Shown here: positions 18,600 through 28,509 of the stretch, piece by piece
Layout of the letters: every line of letters starts with the position of its first letter
Numbering within the stretch: the first letter of the stretch is position 1
Source of the DNA: Putridiphycobacter roseus
GTDB taxonomy: Bacteria; Bacteroidota; Bacteroidia; Flavobacteriales_D; Crocinitomicaceae
DNA: 64,000 bases
Assembly: GCF_003234935.1 (NCBI RefSeq)
Contig: NZ_QKSB01000001.1
Location: forward strand, 558,001 to 622,000
Direction: 5' to 3'
Translations under genes and position numbers: made by a program
Notes under the pieces: model-generated
What the model saw: only the letters and a program-made list of their open reading frames with translations
Told to the model about the DNA's origin: nothing
The model's database searches: none

Positions 18600-19379
18600 T
18601 TAACTCCTTTTATAAAACGGGTTAGTTTTATAGTTTTTAGCAGCATGGATGGTCGTTAAAAGCAATAATAAAAATGCGCAAGCCAAAGCGGTAATAAAAA
18701 TTACACTTTGATTTTCAAAACTGGCGACAGCTATAGCGACAAAGGACCATATCCCGACAACACAAAATTCTCGCATATTTCTGGTGTACAATACAAATAC
18801 ATTAACCAAAGTTGCCACTATGATCATAACAACAGTATAAGTGACATCATTGACGGTGTCTGCCCAACCAATCTTAGCTAAATACGCGGCAATATTTGCA
18901 ATTAACGCTACAGAAATCCATCCTAAATAAATGGTATTTGGCCACCAACTGAATATAATAATTTCTTTAGGTGCATCAAAAGTCTCTAACCTTAATTGAA
19001 TGGTTATTTTAATCAATGAAAGCAATATAATGACCATAAATACAATAGAAATCCCCGTATATTCATTCAGCCAAAACCAAACCCAAGCGCCATTAGCAAT
19101 ATTTGCAATAATTAGCCAAGGCCCTGTGAGTACATTTTGCGCTTTTTCTTTATCATCACCAAAAGCAACCTTCACTTGATAAATTCCATTGGCTATTAGA
19201 CCTATAAATATAACACCCCAAATGGCAAATGCATAGCCAGCAGGTGTAAATAAATTATCTAAATCATCACTGACATCACCTATTGTCTTCCCATTAATTT
19301 TTCCTGTATTGGATAAATAATTCCAAAGAACAACTGCTACAGCAACCAATAAATTCAACAAGGCATAAAAGCGTTTCAT
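18600..19379 (-). CDS. TspO/MBR-like tryptophan-rich membrane protein
   Basis: Polytopic protein of about 259 residues with eight predicted helices and many tryptophans. The segment LFTPAGYAFAIWGVIFIGL is the family hallmark seen in tryptophan-rich sensory-protein-like proteins. ATG 19379 (MKRFYALLN) is preferred to an in-frame TTG at 19397, which would add an unneeded polar extension. Function of the long form is unknown; classical TspO binds porphyrins and steroids. A haem uptake locus lies about 1 kb away. Confidence 0.68.
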   Translation of the reverse strand: MKRFYALLNLLVAVAVVLWNYLSNTGKINGKTIGDVSDDLDNLFTPAGYAFAIWGVIFIGLIANGIYQVKVAFGDDKEKAQNVLTGPWLIIANIANGAWVWFWLNEYTGISIVFMVIILLSLIKITIQLRLETFDAPKEIIIFSWWPNTIYLGWISVALIANIAAYLAKIGWADTVNDVTYTVVMIIVATLVNVFVLYTRNMREFCVVGIWSFVAIAVASFENQSVIFITALACAFLLLLLTTIHAAKNYKTNPFYKRS

Positions 19380-19737
19380 AGTATATTTTTTATACAATGT
19401 ACAAAACTATTTGGAAAGTAATTTCCATTGGCCAAGTCCCTCAACTGCATTAACAAAAATACGACCATTGAAATACCCGAAACATTGTAGCAGACCCAAA
19501 ATGAAAATTCAAGATTTCCGATTCACACGAACGAAATAAAAAGTATCTTTTTCATTTCAAATAAGACACGACGCAAACACAGTATTAACTACTGTCTATC
19601 TGTAAGTTACACGGCCTCATGTTGAATCCACATAAAATTCATGGGTGAAATTCATTCAAAATGATTAATTCATTTTTATATTTACAGTAATAAACTTGAA
19701 TGCATACACTACATTATCAAGTATTTAAAATTACCAA
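19380..19737. other. Intergenic region between divergent genes
   Basis: About 360 bases with no supported ORF, tRNA or strong terminator. It contains the promoters of the TspO-like and rhodanese genes, neither of which shows a full consensus. Confidence 0.55.
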
Positions 19738-20208
19738 ATGGACAATAAAAATAAGCGTACGGCGATAATTATTGATGTAAGAGAACCGAAGGAGTACAGA
19801 GAAAATCACCTACATGGTGCGATTAACATTCCTTCAACTCAATTCGAGGTTAACCAATTTGAACCATACCGTTCAAATGTCATTTGTTTGATTTGTCAAA
19901 CTGGTAAAAGGGCTAGTGCCATTGAAAAAAAATTAACAGAAAACGATTTTAAGCAGGTAATCTTACTTGACAAACACATGGACAACGTCAGTCATAAAAT
20001 CAAAAACAACAGTTGGTCAGTCGACCGACAGTTTAGAATGTTGTTGGGTTTATTATTGGCCATTTTTTTAATTGGATTTTACTTCGGCATTTCATTTTTA
20101 ATATTTATTCCAATCATACTATCCACCGGACTTATCATCACATCTATTATTGATAAATGTTACATGCGAATGGGAATTGCCATGCTGCCATGGAATAAAC
20201 ACAAGTAA
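19738..20208 (+). CDS. Rhodanese plus DUF2892 membrane domain (YgaP-like)
   Basis: The N-terminal half is a rhodanese domain (IDVREPKEYRENHLHGAINIP; active loop CQTGKRA with the catalytic cysteine). The C-terminal half carries the YgaP-type DUF2892 domain: VDRQFRMLLGLLLA and two hydrophobic segments, facing the cytosol. YgaP is a membrane-bound sulfurtransferase. The domain lacks the usual N-terminal helix of rhodaneses, so the start could lie slightly upstream, but no in-frame ATG is evident. Convergent with the haem ABC transporter genes. Confidence 0.8.
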   Translation: MDNKNKRTAIIIDVREPKEYRENHLHGAINIPSTQFEVNQFEPYRSNVICLICQTGKRASAIEKKLTENDFKQVILLDKHMDNVSHKIKNNSWSVDRQFRMLLGLLLAIFLIGFYFGISFLIFIPIILSTGLIITSIIDKCYMRMGIAMLPWNKHK

Positions 20209-20238
20209 TTCCGATTATAAACCGAATTTTTCATTCAT

Positions 20239-21012
20239 TTAAAAATACAATTGTATTTTCCCATTCAACTCTTGAATATTCGGTTGGATACCAAAGGTCA
20301 TTTCAATGAGTTTAGGAGTTATAATATTTGCTGGCTTTCCTTGAGCGATTAATTGGCCATTTTTAAGCATAAAAAGACGGTCAGCATATTTTAAGGCAAT
20401 GTTTAAATCGTGTAATACCCCAACCACCATTACATTTTTGGTTTTACAGAACGTTTGAATAATCTCCATAAATTCAAGCTGAAATTTGATGTCTAAAAAA
20501 GTCAATGGCTCGTCGAGCAATAGTATTTTTTGCTGCGTTTCGCTTGCATCCATCACTTGTGCAATCACCCGAGCAAAATGAACCCTTTGTTGCTCTCCCC
20601 CACTCAGTGAAAGCATATTCCTGTCCGCAAATTTTTCGACTCCAAAAAGCGACATGGCTTCTCTGCATATGCCCAAGTCCTTTTTACTCGCTGTAGATTC
20701 AAAATAAGGGTAGCGTCCCATTAAAACCACTTCGGAAACTTTCATGGGAAAACCAAGAACGTTATGCTGCGAAAGCACTGCCCTTTTTTGTGCTAACTCA
20801 ATCTGTGAAAAGTCCTTCATTAATTTATCAACTAAGGACAATTTTCCTGAATTGGGTTTTAACTGTCCGGACAACAAACCCAGCAATGTACTTTTCCCTG
20901 CTCCATTTGCACCCAATACAATGGCAATTTCGCCTACATTAAAATGCATTGTTATTCCATCTATCAGTATTTTATCTTTGACTTTATACGTCAGGTTTTC
21001 TACTTTTAGCAT
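20239..21012 (-). CDS. hmuV: Haemin ABC transporter ATP-binding protein
   Basis: ATPase of the haem importer. Walker A GANGAGKST, Q-loop region, signature LSGGEQQRVHFARV and Walker B LLLDEPLTFLD are all intact. Length 257 aa is usual for HmuV, and FARVIAQ after the signature is a HmuV-like feature. It follows the permease gene by 1 base and is the last gene of the receptor-HmuT-HmuU-HmuV series. Confidence 0.93.
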   Translation of the reverse strand: MLKVENLTYKVKDKILIDGITMHFNVGEIAIVLGANGAGKSTLLGLLSGQLKPNSGKLSLVDKLMKDFSQIELAQKRAVLSQHNVLGFPMKVSEVVLMGRYPYFESTASKKDLGICREAMSLFGVEKFADRNMLSLSGGEQQRVHFARVIAQVMDASETQQKILLLDEPLTFLDIKFQLEFMEIIQTFCKTKNVMVVGVLHDLNIALKYADRLFMLKNGQLIAQGKPANIITPKLIEMTFGIQPNIQELNGKIQLYF

Positions 21013-21013
21013 A

Positions 21014-22030
21014 TTAAAAATTATATTGATTTTTTCTTAACAAATAGACAAAAACGGGCGCGCCTACTACAGTGGTAACAATTCCGATTGGCAATTCGGC
21101 AGGCGCCAATAACAAACGCGCCAATACATCAGCAACACTTAACAAAAAGCCACCTAACACTGCACTACCAATCAATAAAGTACGGTGATCACTTCCTTTT
21201 AAAATCCTGACAAAATGCGGAACAATTAAGCCGACAAAACCAATAATCCCTACAAATGCAGTAGCTACTGAAACTAAAACCACATTGATTAAAAATATTT
21301 TAATCTTCAGATTCTTGACGTTTACCCCCAAATGAAAAGCTTCTGTAGTCCCCAACATTAACGCATTCAATTGCTTGGCATAACGCAAGGCGAATAGGAT
21401 GCACAACAATGTACTAAAGCCAACCAAAATTACAGCATGCCAATTGGCACCAGAAAGCGATCCAAGACTCCAAAAAGTAATAGATCTCGCTTGTGGATCA
21501 CGGGCGAGGTAAGACAGAAATCCAATTCCACTTAAAAACAAACTATTAATGGCGATACCAGTCAGTAATAAATGAGTGGTGCTGTTTCCTTTTCGGTTGG
21601 TTTCCGATAAAATAAAGACCAAAAAGGTAGATAAGACAGCACCCAAACAAGCAATAATTGGCAAGGTCCACTCACCAAAATGAATGGAAAAACTTGCACC
21701 CAACACAAAATAAAGTGATGCACCAAAAGCTGCACCACTTGAAGTTCCAATGAGACCTGGTTCTATAATTGGATTGATGAATAAACCTTGCATCAGTACG
21801 CCACCTACTGCTAGACTTGCGCCAACAAATAAAGTCAGAATGGCCCTAGGCAATCGAATATCAATTAAAATACGGTCGTATAAAGTTAAATTCGTATCGC
21901 CTGTAACCCATTTTGTTATTCCCGACAGTACTTGCTCGGTTGACATTTGAACTGCACCAAAACGGATACTTATTAAAAAAATAAGCACCGTGAAGATGAG
22001 TAAAATAAGGAATTGATTTTTCCGAATCAT
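21014..22030 (-). CDS. hmuU: Haemin ABC transporter permease (FecCD family)
   Basis: Inner membrane permease of the BtuC/FecCD family with about ten helices. Family signatures: LPRAILTLFVGASLAVGG, GLIGTSSGAAFGA, and GFVGLIVPHFVR with the coupling loop. It overlaps hmuT by 4 bases (ATGA), so translation is coupled. Together with HmuT and HmuV it imports haem or a related iron complex. Confidence 0.93.
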   Translation of the reverse strand: MIRKNQFLILLIFTVLIFLISIRFGAVQMSTEQVLSGITKWVTGDTNLTLYDRILIDIRLPRAILTLFVGASLAVGGVLMQGLFINPIIEPGLIGTSSGAAFGASLYFVLGASFSIHFGEWTLPIIACLGAVLSTFLVFILSETNRKGNSTTHLLLTGIAINSLFLSGIGFLSYLARDPQARSITFWSLGSLSGANWHAVILVGFSTLLCILFALRYAKQLNALMLGTTEAFHLGVNVKNLKIKIFLINVVLVSVATAFVGIIGFVGLIVPHFVRILKGSDHRTLLIGSAVLGGFLLSVADVLARLLLAPAELPIGIVTTVVGAPVFVYLLRKNQYNF

Positions 22031-22899
22031 CTTTGATGTATTAGCTTTTGTAAAGCAAGTGTTATGGCACCAGAACGCGGTCCCAAATACACCATATCAC
22101 ATTCATTTACCCGATAAATTCGATTATTTAAAGCAGCCGCAGTACTTGATATACCAGGGAGTTCTTTAATCTTTTCATCAGACCCTAAACGGTCGTAGCC
22201 ATAATCTGTTAATAGGATTACATCTGGATTGTATTCCGAGATTATTTCGGCTGACAAATGTTGCATACCTGAAGTGTCTGGTACCGCCATTTCTGCTCCT
22301 GCCCAGGCAATCATTTTTCCAACTGCCCCACCATTCGACATGACCAAATAAACATTAGATGCCCTGCCAAAATGAACGACGAGTACCCTAGGTTTTTCTG
22401 TGAATTTCGTCGCATTCTTACGTGCTTCATTTATCTGATTATCTAGTATTTTACAAAGGGAATCCGCAGCTGCCTCTTTGTGAAAATAATTAGCGATTTC
22501 ATGAATCAAAGCCTTAGTACTTGCCACATCCTTGGCCTTGGTATGAAATGTTTTCATGGGAATTTCCAAATCCATGATTTGTTTTACAATATGATCTGGT
22601 CCCAATGAATTGATGCCATCATGCATAATCAATGTCGGTTTAGCCGCTAATAAACCTTCAATACTCAATGCGCGGTGATAGCCAACTGTAGGAAGTTTTT
22701 TCACCTTTTCGGGATAAATACTAGAAAGGTCAACAGCTACTACATCCTTTTCAGCACCTAAGGCATGAATAATTTCGGTATACTGTTTTGAAATCAAGAC
22801 AATGCGTTCCGCATGATTCGCTTTTTTATCTGCATTGTTAAATCGTTGGCAACTTGAAATCAAGACAAGTGTCAACAAAAATATCATTAGTTTTTTCAT
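22027..22899 (-). CDS. hmuT: Haemin-binding lipoprotein of ABC transporter
   Basis: Periplasmic binding protein (lipobox ISSC after the first 20 residues) of the BtuF/HmuT class, with the helical-backbone motif VDLSSIYPEKVKKLPTVGYH and IYRVNECDMVYLGPRSG at the C-terminus. An in-frame ATG at 22944 would add 15 residues, but it lies upstream of an intrinsic terminator hairpin, so ATG 22899 with a perfect lipoprotein signal is chosen. The terminator between receptor and hmuT would lower transporter expression compared with the receptor. Confidence 0.9.
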   Translation of the reverse strand: MKKLMIFLLTLVLISSCQRFNNADKKANHAERIVLISKQYTEIIHALGAEKDVVAVDLSSIYPEKVKKLPTVGYHRALSIEGLLAAKPTLIMHDGINSLGPDHIVKQIMDLEIPMKTFHTKAKDVASTKALIHEIANYFHKEAAADSLCKILDNQINEARKNATKFTEKPRVLVVHFGRASNVYLVMSNGGAVGKMIAWAGAEMAVPDTSGMQHLSAEIISEYNPDVILLTDYGYDRLGSDEKIKELPGISSTAAALNNRIYRVNECDMVYLGPRSGAITLALQKLIHQR

Positions 22900-22910
22900 A
22901 ATAATTGAAT

Positions 22911-22942
22911 AAAAAAGCGGGACACTTGAAACCGTGTCCCGC
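22911..22942 (-). terminator. Intrinsic terminator between haem receptor and hmuT
   Basis: Minus strand GCGGGACAC-GGTTTCAA-GTGTCCCGC is followed by TTTTTT. The 9-bp GC-rich perfect stem and U-run are typical of a strong terminator. It sits 5 bases after the receptor stop and 12 bases before the hmuT ATG. Confidence 0.92.
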
Positions 22943-22947
22943 AAATA

Positions 22948-25335
22948 TTAAAAGTTGTATTTTAAATTAATTCCACCATAAAAATTTGCTTCATTAGAAG
23001 CAGGGATATAGGCGTCAGGTAATTGATTAACAAAAACCATATTATAATACTGGCTGCTCGTTAAATTGATTCCACCTGCATAAATAGCAACATCAAAATG
23101 CTTGACATGATAATTATACCCCACCTTTGCATTCAAAATTGAAAAAGCATCCGTTTGGTTTAATTGATCAGAGGTATAATACATGGCATCTCTATAATTG
23201 AGGTTCACATTGGCAAAAACACCCAACTTTGAAACTACATCAACACCTACATTGAACAACAAAGGAGGTACACCTGCCACTTGGTTACCCGTATAATCTT
23301 CAGTGATCACCTCATTGCTTATTTTATCGATCTTTTGGTATTTATAACCATCATACTTAAAATCAGAATAAGTCAGGTTAAAAAAGGGACGAACCGATTT
23401 AAAAAATTGATCTTTTTGGTCCATTAATTCATAACTCACCAATAATTCAAGTCCGTTATTATTCAGATTACCGTCGTTTTGCACATAAGTGTAAAGTGTA
23501 GCGGTATTGTCGGAATTCTGAACAGAAAGCATGGTCATTTTATCCGAAAACCTAGCATTGAAAACAGCCAATGAATAATACAATTTGTGGTTTAAGAAAT
23601 AACCTTTTGTCCCCAATTCAATTTGCGTCCCTTTTTCAGGCTTTAATCCTTGATTCACTTCCCCTGTTACCGGAATATAAAATTGTGAACTGACCGGTGC
23701 TTTATAACCTGTAGAATAGGCAGCATAAACGGAAGAATTATTATTAATTTTCTTATTAATTGCAACAGATGGAGACAATAAATTTGTATAAGATTGCTCG
23801 TAATAAGGCGGAATAAAGCTACCGCTAGAATTATTATTTACACCCCATAACCTATCTTCTAATCTCAATTTCATACTGCTCACTCCTATACCTGCAGTTA
23901 CGGACAACTGATAAGGTAACAAGAGGGAGAACTGTGCAAAATAAGAAGCTGTAGCACTACTCGTTTCTTGAATACTTCTCAAGGCGGTAATGACATTATA
24001 GCCTTCTAAATTTGTGCTATCCGTCCCCATGGAATAACCCATAGCCAAGGTATTCATTTTTTGCATCTCCGTTCCCACAACACCTTTGAGCATCACTTTT
24101 TCAGAGAGTTTAAAATTCAAGTTAAACACCGACCTGAAACCGACATTTAATGGGGTTTTATCGGACCAACCACCAGCAGAACTATTATCCATTTTTTGAG
24201 CAGACCCAAAAATGGACGTAGTATTTGAAAGAAAGGAGAATAACTGATAAGTATGACCAATTCCTGCCCTAAAAGTTTGGACTGCTGAATGGGCATCATT
24301 GGCAATATACCTTGTATTTCCAGAATAATCAAGGGTATCGTATTGTCCAGCTGTTAATTCTCCGTTGCGTTCGTCGTAACTATTTGCATATCCAAAATAA
24401 GTAGTCACCGACTGTTTATCGCTTAATTTAAAATCGCCAATCACATTCACAAAGTCTTTTTGCGAAGCGGTATGCGGCATAAATCCATCAAACTTTTGAT
24501 GACCATAATTGATTAAAAGGGACGATTTTTTTCCACCGATAGCCAAACGAGTGGTAGCTCTAGCCAAACCGTATGACCCAACTAATACATCTTGCCCAAT
24601 ACTACTTGAATTTTTTAAAGCCTTTTGGGTTTCCAAATTTACAACCCCAGCAATGGCTAATCCGTATAAAGTACCAGAAGGACCTTTGTCGACCGTGACC
24701 TTATTAACAGACCCAAAATCGATATCATCCAACATGGTTACCCCTTCAGCATCAGTAATAGCAATACCATTCAAGTACACTTTTGATCCTTGTCCGTCAA
24801 AGTTATTATTGGCCCCTTTAAAACCAAGCCCATTGCCATAACCGCGGATATTTATTTGTTGACCTGCGGAAGAAGTTCTGCTTTGCATGGTCACACCTGG
24901 AACACTTGTATTCAAGGCATCATTCAAAAACAAACCTGTCCCTCTATTTATTGCAGTGCTATCGATACTTACACGAGCATTCGGTGCGAGTAAAGTTGAC
25001 TCCAATTCATTAGGTTCAGGATTAACCTCCACAGCATTTAACTGTTCCTTTTTAGGCTTCAATTGAACCATTAGTTTAGCGTTGCAATTCCTTACTACTT
25101 TACGAAAAGCATGGTAACCGACATAGGTTACTGTAACTTGCATTGAATCCGTACAAGATATTGAAAATACTCCTTTCAAATCACTCGTTGTTTTTTGTTT
25201 TAAATCTGTTTTTATACTTGCACCTACAAGTGGCAAATTGGTTTGACTATCCAACACAACTCCGTTAATTTGCGATTGACTCCATGCATTCATCATGGTT
25301 AACATCAGCGCAATCATTGATAATAATTTATTCAT
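22948..25335 (-). CDS. TonB-dependent haem receptor
   Basis: Outer-membrane barrel for haem or another iron complex. A signal peptide (ending NAWSQ) is followed by a CarboxypepD_reg-like domain (INGVVLDSQTNLPLVGASI), then the plug (GTGLFLNDALNTSVPGV ... IRGYG ... VDKGPSGTLYGLAIAGVVN), then a 22-strand barrel ending in ...YGGINLKYNF, whose terminal phenylalanine is the barrel signature. 795 residues. Ligand is inferred from the adjacent HmuTUV genes. First gene of the operon, with a strong terminator directly after it. Confidence 0.92.
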   Translation of the reverse strand: MNKLLSMIALMLTMMNAWSQSQINGVVLDSQTNLPLVGASIKTDLKQKTTSDLKGVFSISCTDSMQVTVTYVGYHAFRKVVRNCNAKLMVQLKPKKEQLNAVEVNPEPNELESTLLAPNARVSIDSTAINRGTGLFLNDALNTSVPGVTMQSRTSSAGQQINIRGYGNGLGFKGANNNFDGQGSKVYLNGIAITDAEGVTMLDDIDFGSVNKVTVDKGPSGTLYGLAIAGVVNLETQKALKNSSSIGQDVLVGSYGLARATTRLAIGGKKSSLLINYGHQKFDGFMPHTASQKDFVNVIGDFKLSDKQSVTTYFGYANSYDERNGELTAGQYDTLDYSGNTRYIANDAHSAVQTFRAGIGHTYQLFSFLSNTTSIFGSAQKMDNSSAGGWSDKTPLNVGFRSVFNLNFKLSEKVMLKGVVGTEMQKMNTLAMGYSMGTDSTNLEGYNVITALRSIQETSSATASYFAQFSLLLPYQLSVTAGIGVSSMKLRLEDRLWGVNNNSSGSFIPPYYEQSYTNLLSPSVAINKKINNNSSVYAAYSTGYKAPVSSQFYIPVTGEVNQGLKPEKGTQIELGTKGYFLNHKLYYSLAVFNARFSDKMTMLSVQNSDNTATLYTYVQNDGNLNNNGLELLVSYELMDQKDQFFKSVRPFFNLTYSDFKYDGYKYQKIDKISNEVITEDYTGNQVAGVPPLLFNVGVDVVSKLGVFANVNLNYRDAMYYTSDQLNQTDAFSILNAKVGYNYHVKHFDVAIYAGGINLTSSQYYNMVFVNQLPDAYIPASNEANFYGGINLKYNF

Positions 25336-25426
25336 TTAATTTAATTTTTATGTGAAATTCTTAGACATAGCTATCCTGAATGCAAGTTTTTTAGACTTAC
25401 TTGACAGCTATAAAATTTGGGAAAAA

Positions 25427-25954
25427 TTAAACTTTTGGGGGAGGAATATGTGGATCGTAAAATTGCAAAAGGCAAACTTTATCATAAAAAAAATTCCTTT
25501 TCGTTTGGGTTTCAAAAATGAATTCATCCTTTATATATCTATCAGTATAAAACAATTGTTTTGACCAATGTTGTAATTGTTTCTGTTTATTTTTTTGAAA
25601 AGGTTGCTGGTCTAATAGCTGAAAAGTCAAATTTTGTAAGCGAACATTTAATGCGGTTTCTTTTTTATCCCACCAACAGTAAAAGAAAATTGAATCCACA
25701 GTTTCTGTCTTGCTCACCACATCATACATTTCGCCTTTAAATTTGAACTCTTTTGAATGTTTCCATTTTAATGCTGATGCTACTTCCGATTTTGAAAATT
25801 TCAGCAATGTCAATTCATCATGATCGATCCCGGCCATTATTTTATGTTTCACTTCACGACGCACCAATTTCAATTCAATATGAAAGGAAAAGTAGGCCAC
25901 CAAAAAAGGCAAAATCAAACTAATGAATAATATAAAAATGAATGACTTTTTCAA
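25427..25954 (-). CDS. Membrane-anchored hypothetical protein in haem locus
   Basis: 175 residues: one N-terminal membrane helix (FIFILFISLILPFLVAYF) then a soluble periplasmic domain rich in charged and aromatic residues, ending in a proline-rich tail. No family is recognised. It lies upstream of the TonB receptor on the same strand with a gap of 91 bases, and could be part of the haem operon. Confidence 0.6.
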   Translation of the reverse strand: MKKSFIFILFISLILPFLVAYFSFHIELKLVRREVKHKIMAGIDHDELTLLKFSKSEVASALKWKHSKEFKFKGEMYDVVSKTETVDSIFFYCWWDKKETALNVRLQNLTFQLLDQQPFQKNKQKQLQHWSKQLFYTDRYIKDEFIFETQTKRNFFYDKVCLLQFYDPHIPPPKV

Positions 25955-26047
25955 ATTTACGATTGGGATTAAACGGAATAAATTAAATGTTATTGGGTAT
26001 TATCAATCAAAGGGAAATGGTAGCGGAATCTAGCTACACCGTATAAT

Positions 26048-26386
26048 TTACGCGTAGAGGGTTAGACTACAATTTTGGATATAAAAAGGGAGTGGGTTAA
26101 CTGATTTTTTTTGACTTATTTCGTTTACAAATGAACGACAAACAGCTTTAAAAAAAATAAAAGAGTGCTTATTAACCACTGTAATTATGCTGTTATCAGC
26201 TCCACCAGAAACCTTTTCCTTTTGGAAATCACAGAAAAACCTGTCATTTAAAACATCCGCTTCTTCTTCTAGCTCCATTCCTTCAAAATTATAATACGCA
26301 GGAGTCACTTCAAAAGCAAAACTTTGAAAGCTGAACAATACCAAGATATTGAAAATAACTAAACCTATTTTTACGAGTTTACACAT
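26048..26386 (-). CDS. Small secreted hypothetical protein
   Basis: 112 residues with a clear signal peptide ending at QSFAF, and no recognised domain. Three cysteines are in the mature part (RFFCDF, AVCRSF, QNCSLT). It precedes the hypothetical gene and the haem receptor on the same strand with a gap of 93 bases. Function unknown; the coding call rests on the signal peptide and position. Confidence 0.5.
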   Translation of the reverse strand: MCKLVKIGLVIFNILVLFSFQSFAFEVTPAYYNFEGMELEEEADVLNDRFFCDFQKEKVSGGADNSIITVVNKHSFIFFKAVCRSFVNEISQKKSVNPLPFYIQNCSLTLYA

Positions 26387-26563
26387 AAAGTTGAACCTCC
26401 AAAATTAAAATAAAATTAAACGCAACCACCTAAACTTTGAAGTAAAAAGACAAAGTGGTGGTTTTATTGAGTCTGCGGACAAAACAACAAACGTCTTTTA
26501 AAAAGTTAATGGAAGTATAGACACCTATTTTTAAACAACCTCAGTAGAATTAACCCATGGGGC

Positions 26564-27241
26564 CTAGGATATAATATACCCATCCTCCATTTCAATAATT
26601 CGGTCGGTTTTTTTTGCGAAATCTTTATCGTGTGTCACAATAAGCATGGACATATCAAGCTCATTGCTCAGTTCCCTTAAAATATCAAAAACAATATTGG
26701 CATTTTTACTATCAAGATTACCTGTTGGTTCATCTCCCATAATAATTTTTGGGTTATTAATCAATGCACGGGCTATAGCTACCCTTTGCTTTTGACCACC
26801 TGATAATCTGGATGCTTTTTTATCAGCTTGTTCTTGCATGCCTAAAATTTCCAACTTTTCTAGGGCATTTTTTTTAATCGTTTTATGATCGAACTTACCC
26901 AATTTAAGCGCAGGCAACATGATATTTTTGAGTACGGTAAATTCAGGCAGCAAGTAATGGAATTGGAATACAAAACCAATATTTTCGCTTCTAATACGCG
27001 CCAAGTTATCCTTAGATTCATGGGAAACATTTTTACCATCAATAATGAGTTCACCGGTATAATTGGTATCCATGGTGGAAAGAATATACAATAAGGTTGA
27101 TTTTCCGCAACCAGATTTCCCCATAATAGAAACAAATTCCTTTCGCTCAAGCTTTAAAGAAATATCCTTTAAAACATGAAACTCTACAGGATCTGTAAAA
27201 TATTTATTTATGTCTTTGGTTTCTAAAATTGGTTTCATCAT
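26564..27241 (-). CDS. ABC transporter ATPase, MacB/LolD type
   Basis: ATPase of a type VII ABC (mechanotransmission) complex. Walker A GKSGCGKST, the signature LSGGQKQRVAIARAL, Walker B IIMGDEPTGNLD and the H-loop IVTHDKDFA are intact. It follows a MacB-type permease and an HlyD-type adaptor, so the three encode an efflux complex of the MacAB type. It lies 5 bases after the permease. Confidence 0.92.
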   Translation of the reverse strand: MMKPILETKDINKYFTDPVEFHVLKDISLKLERKEFVSIMGKSGCGKSTLLYILSTMDTNYTGELIIDGKNVSHESKDNLARIRSENIGFVFQFHYLLPEFTVLKNIMLPALKLGKFDHKTIKKNALEKLEILGMQEQADKKASRLSGGQKQRVAIARALINNPKIIMGDEPTGNLDSKNANIVFDILRELSNELDMSMLIVTHDKDFAKKTDRIIEMEDGYIIS

Positions 27242-27246
27242 GATTT

Positions 27247-28509
27247 TTACTGGCCTCTAATAATTTCTACTGGATCTAATTTCTTTGCTTTTCTTGCAGG
27301 AAGGTAGCCGGCTAAAAATGTCGAAACTAAAGCAAATATAATTCCTGTAATATAAAACAGGGGGTCGTAGTTAACGGGATAAGTTTTTACAGTAGGTAAA
27401 GCTTCAGAATTAAATGGGATATTATCAATAATTACGGAAGCACCATAACCAACTCCTAATCCCAATGCAGCACCTAAAACACCAATAATTAATGCTTGAA
27501 AAATAAAAATCAACATGACATCACGCCCTGTAAACCCGGTAGCTTTTAAAATAGCAATATCATTCATTTTTTCGTAAATAAACATGTTTAGAATATTATA
27601 AATCCCAAATCCAGCAACAATTAGTAGAGTTATAGAGACTGCGTAAGAAATTAAAGTTCGAATAGAAGAACCAGTATCAAATTGTGCGTTCGCCTCTTTA
27701 ATATCCATGGCACTCACATCATATATATTTTCTATCAACTTCGAAAAAGGCACCGCATCTTCCATATCGTTTAATTTTACATGAATTCGACTAATATAAT
27801 TACTCCCTGCGCCTAGGATTTGCTGTGCCATTTTTAAGTTAACGTAACTTTGGATATCGTCAATTTCTGCCATCCCACTTTGGTAAATACCTCCTATACT
27901 CAAAGAAAAACTAGTACCACTAGGATTTAAGATTTGGATTTTATCGCCCACAGAAAGCGACAGTTTTTCAGCAATTCCTGACCCCAATAAAACACCATTT
28001 TTCTTTTTAATCAAACTATTGATATCCCCTTCCACTATATAATCTTTAAAATTAAATAAACGTGCTTCTTGGGTTACATCAATACCGCTAATAATACCAT
28101 TTAAATTATTAGATCCCGCGATATAAAACACTTTACAAATTGTTTGGGGTGTGGCACCATTTACTTTTTTATTTTTTTTAAGTTCGGAGAGAATGGGTAA
28201 AGCATTATGAATTCTTTCCAGTCGACTTTTTGGCTTAATAGAGTGGATATAATTTAGGTTAGTTGCTGCGTTAAAATAACTGTCCGTTGGTTGCGTTTCG
28301 GTAGGGTCTGTATTGTTATAAATTTGAACATGCGGCGTTCTGTTCAACACTAAACCATCTAAAAGCTGATTGAGTCCCGTCATAAAACTCATCATTATGA
28401 TAAACATACTTATGCCAAAAGTAACACCGAGAGCTGCCACCATGGTTTGTTTCTTTTTTGAAAACAAATGTGTTTTAGAAATATCCCATATAATTGAAAG
28501 GTTACTCAT
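27247..28509 (-). CDS. MacB/FtsX-type ABC permease
   Basis: Four-helix permease: an N-terminal helix near residue 28, a large periplasmic domain (residues about 45-270), then three helices ending in FtsX-like ALVSTFLAGYLPARKAKKLDPVEIIRG, which is diagnostic. 420 residues. Its start overlaps the adaptor stop by 1 base. Exports an unknown substrate, maybe a peptide, lipid or antibiotic. Confidence 0.9.
   Translation of the reverse strand: MSNLSIIWDISKTHLFSKKKQTMVAALGVTFGISMFIIMMSFMTGLNQLLDGLVLNRTPHVQIYNNTDPTETQPTDSYFNAATNLNYIHSIKPKSRLERIHNALPILSELKKNKKVNGATPQTICKVFYIAGSNNLNGIISGIDVTQEARLFNFKDYIVEGDINSLIKKKNGVLLGSGIAEKLSLSVGDKIQILNPSGTSFSLSIGGIYQSGMAEIDDIQSYVNLKMAQQILGAGSNYISRIHVKLNDMEDAVPFSKLIENIYDVSAMDIKEANAQFDTGSSIRTLISYAVSITLLIVAGFGIYNILNMFIYEKMNDIAILKATGFTGRDVMLIFIFQALIIGVLGAALGLGVGYGASVIIDNIPFNSEALPTVKTYPVNYDPLFYITGIIFALVSTFLAGYLPARKAKKLDPVEIIRGQ

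Noticed and set aside
20474-20696. Opposite-strand open frames inside hmuV and other long genes
   Set aside because: Shadow frames of a clearly conserved coding sequence; codon use and conserved motifs belong to the main gene.
24147-24993. Small plus- and minus-strand open frames inside the TonB-dependent receptor gene
   Set aside because: They lie within a long receptor gene with intact plug and barrel motifs and have no independent signals.
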